Below, in pieces: positions 61,916 to 64,000 of a stretch of 64,000 nucleotides of DNA (positions are counted from its first letter, which is position 1; every line of letters starts with the position of its first letter). The stretch lies in NCBI GenBank assembly GCA_002559145.1, contig NTXX01000004.1, forward strand, positions 128,390 through 192,389. The letters run 5' to 3'. A model generated the notes under the pieces. The model was not told the origin of the DNA. It saw only the letters and a program-made list of their open reading frames with translations, and made no database searches. The translations under genes were made by a program, and so were the position numbers. This stretch comes from Bacillus sp. AFS006103 (GTDB lineage: Bacteria > Bacillota > Bacilli > Bacillales > Cytobacillaceae).

Positions 61916-63025
61916 TTATACTTCTTCTGACTTATGAATCGCGATAGAACCGGTTTTTGTATCAGCATAGATTTTCACCATTTTTTCCGGATGATTGATC
62001 GATTGGAAGCGAAGCGATTTCTGAATCATTTCGCTTTTCTCCTCCAGAACCTGCACGCCAACAAGCTGCAGATTAAATCCGCCCAGGTTGGTCTTAAGCT
62101 CCCCATTAACCGGCAGCCCTTCAGGGACAAAGAGGTCGATCCCGCCAGTGGTCGCTTTTACTTGAATTAATTCTGTACGATTTCCGGTTAGTTTATAGCT
62201 GATGTTTCCATTAAAGGATTGGGTTTCTACCTTTTTAAAATCGCCTTCGAGGTTGATTCCACCGTTAATGGTCTCTGCTTCAAGATTATCCAATCGACTG
62301 CTGATAATGTTGATCTTTCCGTTCGCTGTTTCAACCTCTATTCTGTTTCCATTGATACGATCAAGGTTTATTTTTCCATTCGCGGTTTTCACCCTTAGGT
62401 CAGAGACATCCATCGCTTCGCCCGATACAGGACCATTAAACATTCTGATGCGAACGCGCTCATACTGAGATTTCGGCACATAAATAACGGATTCAACTTT
62501 CATCCATTTTTGCTGAGTCTTAAAACGTAACTTCTGATTTTCAACAGAAAAAATAACATCTCTTAAGAAGTTCTGGCGCGCTTGGTCTGGGTTTTCCACC
62601 CTAAATACCTTCGCTTGGCACTCAATTCGTACATCTGGTTGGTCCCATGCAGCAATCTTTATCGAACCATTCGCCACATCAATGTCCATATTTTTCAAAT
62701 CAACCTCACCATGATGAAAAATATGCGAAATTTCGACGGATTGGCCAAAGTTCAAATCAAAATCAAAGTCTTTGATTTTTTTCAATGCAGAATCGACAAA
62801 GTCAAAAATCTTCTCCTTTGTGGATTGATATTTCGCCTGTAAAGGGTCCTCCTTTTTCGTTTCCTCAAAATTGACGGCGGTCGAGAGTTCTTTCACAATT
62901 TGCTCTTGCTTCTGCTCCATCGTTTGCTGGGCCTTTTCTAGTTCATCTAAGAGCGTTACTGCCTCATCAACGGTCAGCTTTCCTTCTTCAACCATTTTTA
63001 AGATTCTCTTTTTTTCTTCTTTCAT
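61916..63025 (-). CDS. yvlB: DUF4097 beta-helix protein with N-terminal SHOCT-like segment (YvlB)
   Basis: The 369-residue protein has an N-terminal helical segment KRILKMVEEGKLTVDEAVTLL (quoted from RILKMVEEGKLTVDEAVTLL), found in DUF4097/LiaG-like and YvlB proteins, then a Glu/Gln-rich linker. From about residue 115 comes a right-handed beta-helix-like DUF4097 domain with repeating VKTANGKINLDRI, VETANGKINIISS and AETINGGINLEG. No signal peptide, so it is cytoplasmic or membrane-associated through partners. Likely part of an envelope-stress operon with yvlD. Confidence 0.9.
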   Translation of the reverse strand: MKEEKKRILKMVEEGKLTVDEAVTLLDELEKAQQTMEQKQEQIVKELSTAVNFEETKKEDPLQAKYQSTKEKIFDFVDSALKKIKDFDFDLNFGQSVEISHIFHHGEVDLKNMDIDVANGSIKIAAWDQPDVRIECQAKVFRVENPDQARQNFLRDVIFSVENQKLRFKTQQKWMKVESVIYVPKSQYERVRIRMFNGPVSGEAMDVSDLRVKTANGKINLDRINGNRIEVETANGKINIISSRLDNLEAETINGGINLEGDFKKVETQSFNGNISYKLTGNRTELIQVKATTGGIDLFVPEGLPVNGELKTNLGGFNLQLVGVQVLEEKSEMIQKSLRFQSINHPEKMVKIYADTKTGSIAIHKSEEV

Positions 63026-63067
63026 CGTTTTTCACCCCGGAATCTGTAATTTTGTCTCATTTAATGC

Positions 63068-63382
63068 TTATTCAGCAACCAATACCTTTACGCCTTTGAT
63101 AATGTTCCAGATGATAACAACAATCCAGATGAGAATAAGGACAACAATACATATAATCGTAAAAGCAGGCACACTGTCTGGCGTATTGGTGAGATCATAG
63201 TAGAGGGCAAATATAAGTAGTGGCGTTGGAATTAACGGTATCAAATGTGATAGTAGCGACTTTTTGGCATGTCTTTTTGTCACTTCATCCCCCGTCGCGA
63301 TGTAAACAATAAGGGGAAAAATAAACCCAGCGAAAAAAATACTAAAATAGCACAAGCTTGATAGAACTTTTCTCGTTTCCAT
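63068..63382 (-). CDS. DUF4870-type small membrane protein
   Basis: The 104-residue protein has three hydrophobic segments (about 8-30, 47-65, 75-100). It shows the DUF4870/Tic20-like pattern LSSLCYFSIFFAGFIFPLIV followed by a charged turn (DEVTKRHAKKSLLSHL). It takes the place of yvlA at the head of the yvl group. The ATG at 63382 is 12 bases after GGAG; an in-frame TTG overlaps that site. Function unknown. Confidence 0.82.
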   Translation of the reverse strand: METRKVLSSLCYFSIFFAGFIFPLIVYIATGDEVTKRHAKKSLLSHLIPLIPTPLLIFALYYDLTNTPDSVPAFTIICIVVLILIWIVVIIWNIIKGVKVLVAE

Positions 63383-63529
63383 TTCTGCGCCCAACTCCTT
63401 TATCCTTTATTTACGTGTTTGTATATGGAAAGTTTCGTATTTTTATAAAAAAGTGAATGGTCGTCTTTGTTGTTGTTTGGATAAGGCAGCCATTTTGGTT
63501 TGGATGGGGGTGGGTTGGAGTGGAGTGGG

Positions 63530-64000
63530 ATTCCGTTGAGTTGGTCCGGGATTCCGCCAAGTTGATGATTGATTCCGCCAATCTGACCGGGGATTCCGCC
63601 ACACTCTCTATTTATTCCGCCAACTCTCAAACTTTTTCCGCCGATTCCTGCCATGATTCCGCCAAACCCCCTTTTTAAGTTACCTTTTTTAATTGGAATC
63701 CCGTAACTGGAATGCACTCTATTCCCGGGCTACTCTTTCCAAAGAGATGGGCAGGATTCCGCCAAGTTGTCGATTGATTCCGCCAAACTGACCAGGGATT
63801 CCGCCACACTCTCTATTTATTCCGCCAACTCTCGAACTTTTTCCGCCGATTCCTGCCATGATTCCGCCAAACCCCTTTTTAAGTTACCTTTTTTAATTTG
63901 GAATCCCGTAACTGGAACGCACTCTATTCCCGGGCTACTCCTTCCAAAGAGATGGGCAGGATTCCGCCAAGTTGATGATTGATTCCGCCAAACTGATCCG
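63530..64000 (+). repeat. 21-bp periodic ATTCCGCC array, copy C, in a 205-bp tandem repeat
   Basis: Block 1 units start at 63530, 63551, 63572, 63593, 63614, 63635 and 63656; block 2 at 63756, 63777, 63798, 63819, 63840 and 63861; block 3 at 63961 and 63982 before the window ends. All steps inside blocks are exactly 21 bp. Blocks repeat every 205 bp (63551, 63756, 63961), with a conserved 100-bp step that includes CTCTTTCCAAAGAG and TTCCCGGGCTACTC. The near edge is 148 bp before the DUF4870 gene start. No gene is seen from 63383 to 64000. Confidence 0.93.

Noticed and set aside
63530..64000. CRISPR array
   Set aside because: The conserved part is only 8-10 bases, the period is 21 bp, spacers are too short and partly shared, and no cas genes are near.

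Overview
This window is chromosomal DNA from a low-GC, Gram-positive, spore-former-type bacterium of the family Bacillaceae (Bacillus/Neobacillus-like). The gene order supports this: secG-est-rnr-smpB-ssrA, cggR-gapA-pgk-tpiA-gpmI-eno, nudix-rapZ-yvcK-whiA-crh, hisZGDBHAFI and yvlBD-hprK-lgt-yvoD-ppaX-yvoF all follow the Bacillus subtilis arrangement. The tmRNA tag (GKTNNNLAFAA) is also of Bacillus type. Species cannot be fixed from the sequence alone.

Layout. (1) 1-7.3 kb, minus strand: a Tad/Flp (type IVb) pilus locus running from a short Flp pilin through prepilin peptidase, TadE, a TadG-like protein, CpaB, TadZ/CpaE, CpaF, TadB and TadC. (2) 7.5-15.9 kb, plus strand: a DUF192 gene, then an arginine deiminase cluster (argR, Crp/Fnr regulator, arcA, ornithine carbamoyltransferase, M20 dipeptidase, YfcC-type transporter, arcC) that converts arginine to ornithine, CO2, NH3 and ATP. 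(3) 16-18.8 kb: an iron-storage nanocompartment made of an encapsulin shell, an IMEF-type cargo with a C-terminal targeting peptide, and a 2Fe-2S ferredoxin carrying a closely similar peptide at its N terminus. It faces a Fur-boxed gene of unknown function. (4) 18.9-20.7 kb: a LAGLIDADG homing endonuclease gene next to ssrA (tmRNA). A 278-nt group I intron interrupts the tmRNA T-loop, and the endonuclease gene lies outside the intron. (5) 20.2-25 kb: smpB, rnr, carboxylesterase and secG. (6) 25-35 kb: a secreted subtilase, the complete lower-glycolysis operon with its repressor CggR, a glutaredoxin and sigma-54. (7) 36.5-39 kb: an ABC-ATPase remnant, a secreted calcium-repeat protein, tRNA-Arg(CCG) and clpP with a CtsR operator. 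(8) 39-45.7 kb: crh, whiA, yvcK, rapZ, nudix, trxB and a TPR protein. (9) 46-52.6 kb: the histidine operon. (10) 53-57 kb: a 1322-residue surface nucleotidase. (11) 57.2-63.4 kb: yvoF, ppaX, yvoD, lgt, hprK, yvlD, yvlB and a DUF4870 protein.

How the genes connect. HPr kinase (hprK), its substrate Crh and the pyrophosphatase PpaX form the carbon-catabolite signalling arm, while CggR controls the glycolytic genes. SmpB, tmRNA, RNase R and ClpP together make up the trans-translation and ribosome-rescue degradation route.

The most unusual structures are: the intron-split tmRNA with an outboard homing endonuclease; the two-cargo encapsulin system; four arrays of short repeats with a 20-21-bp period (two helical turns), each 100-155 bp upstream of a minus-strand start codon; a 205-bp higher-order repeat at the right edge; and a dispersed 13-bp palindrome GGTGCCTGACACC found both between and inside genes. 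All calls were made by reading the sequence. No database search was possible.
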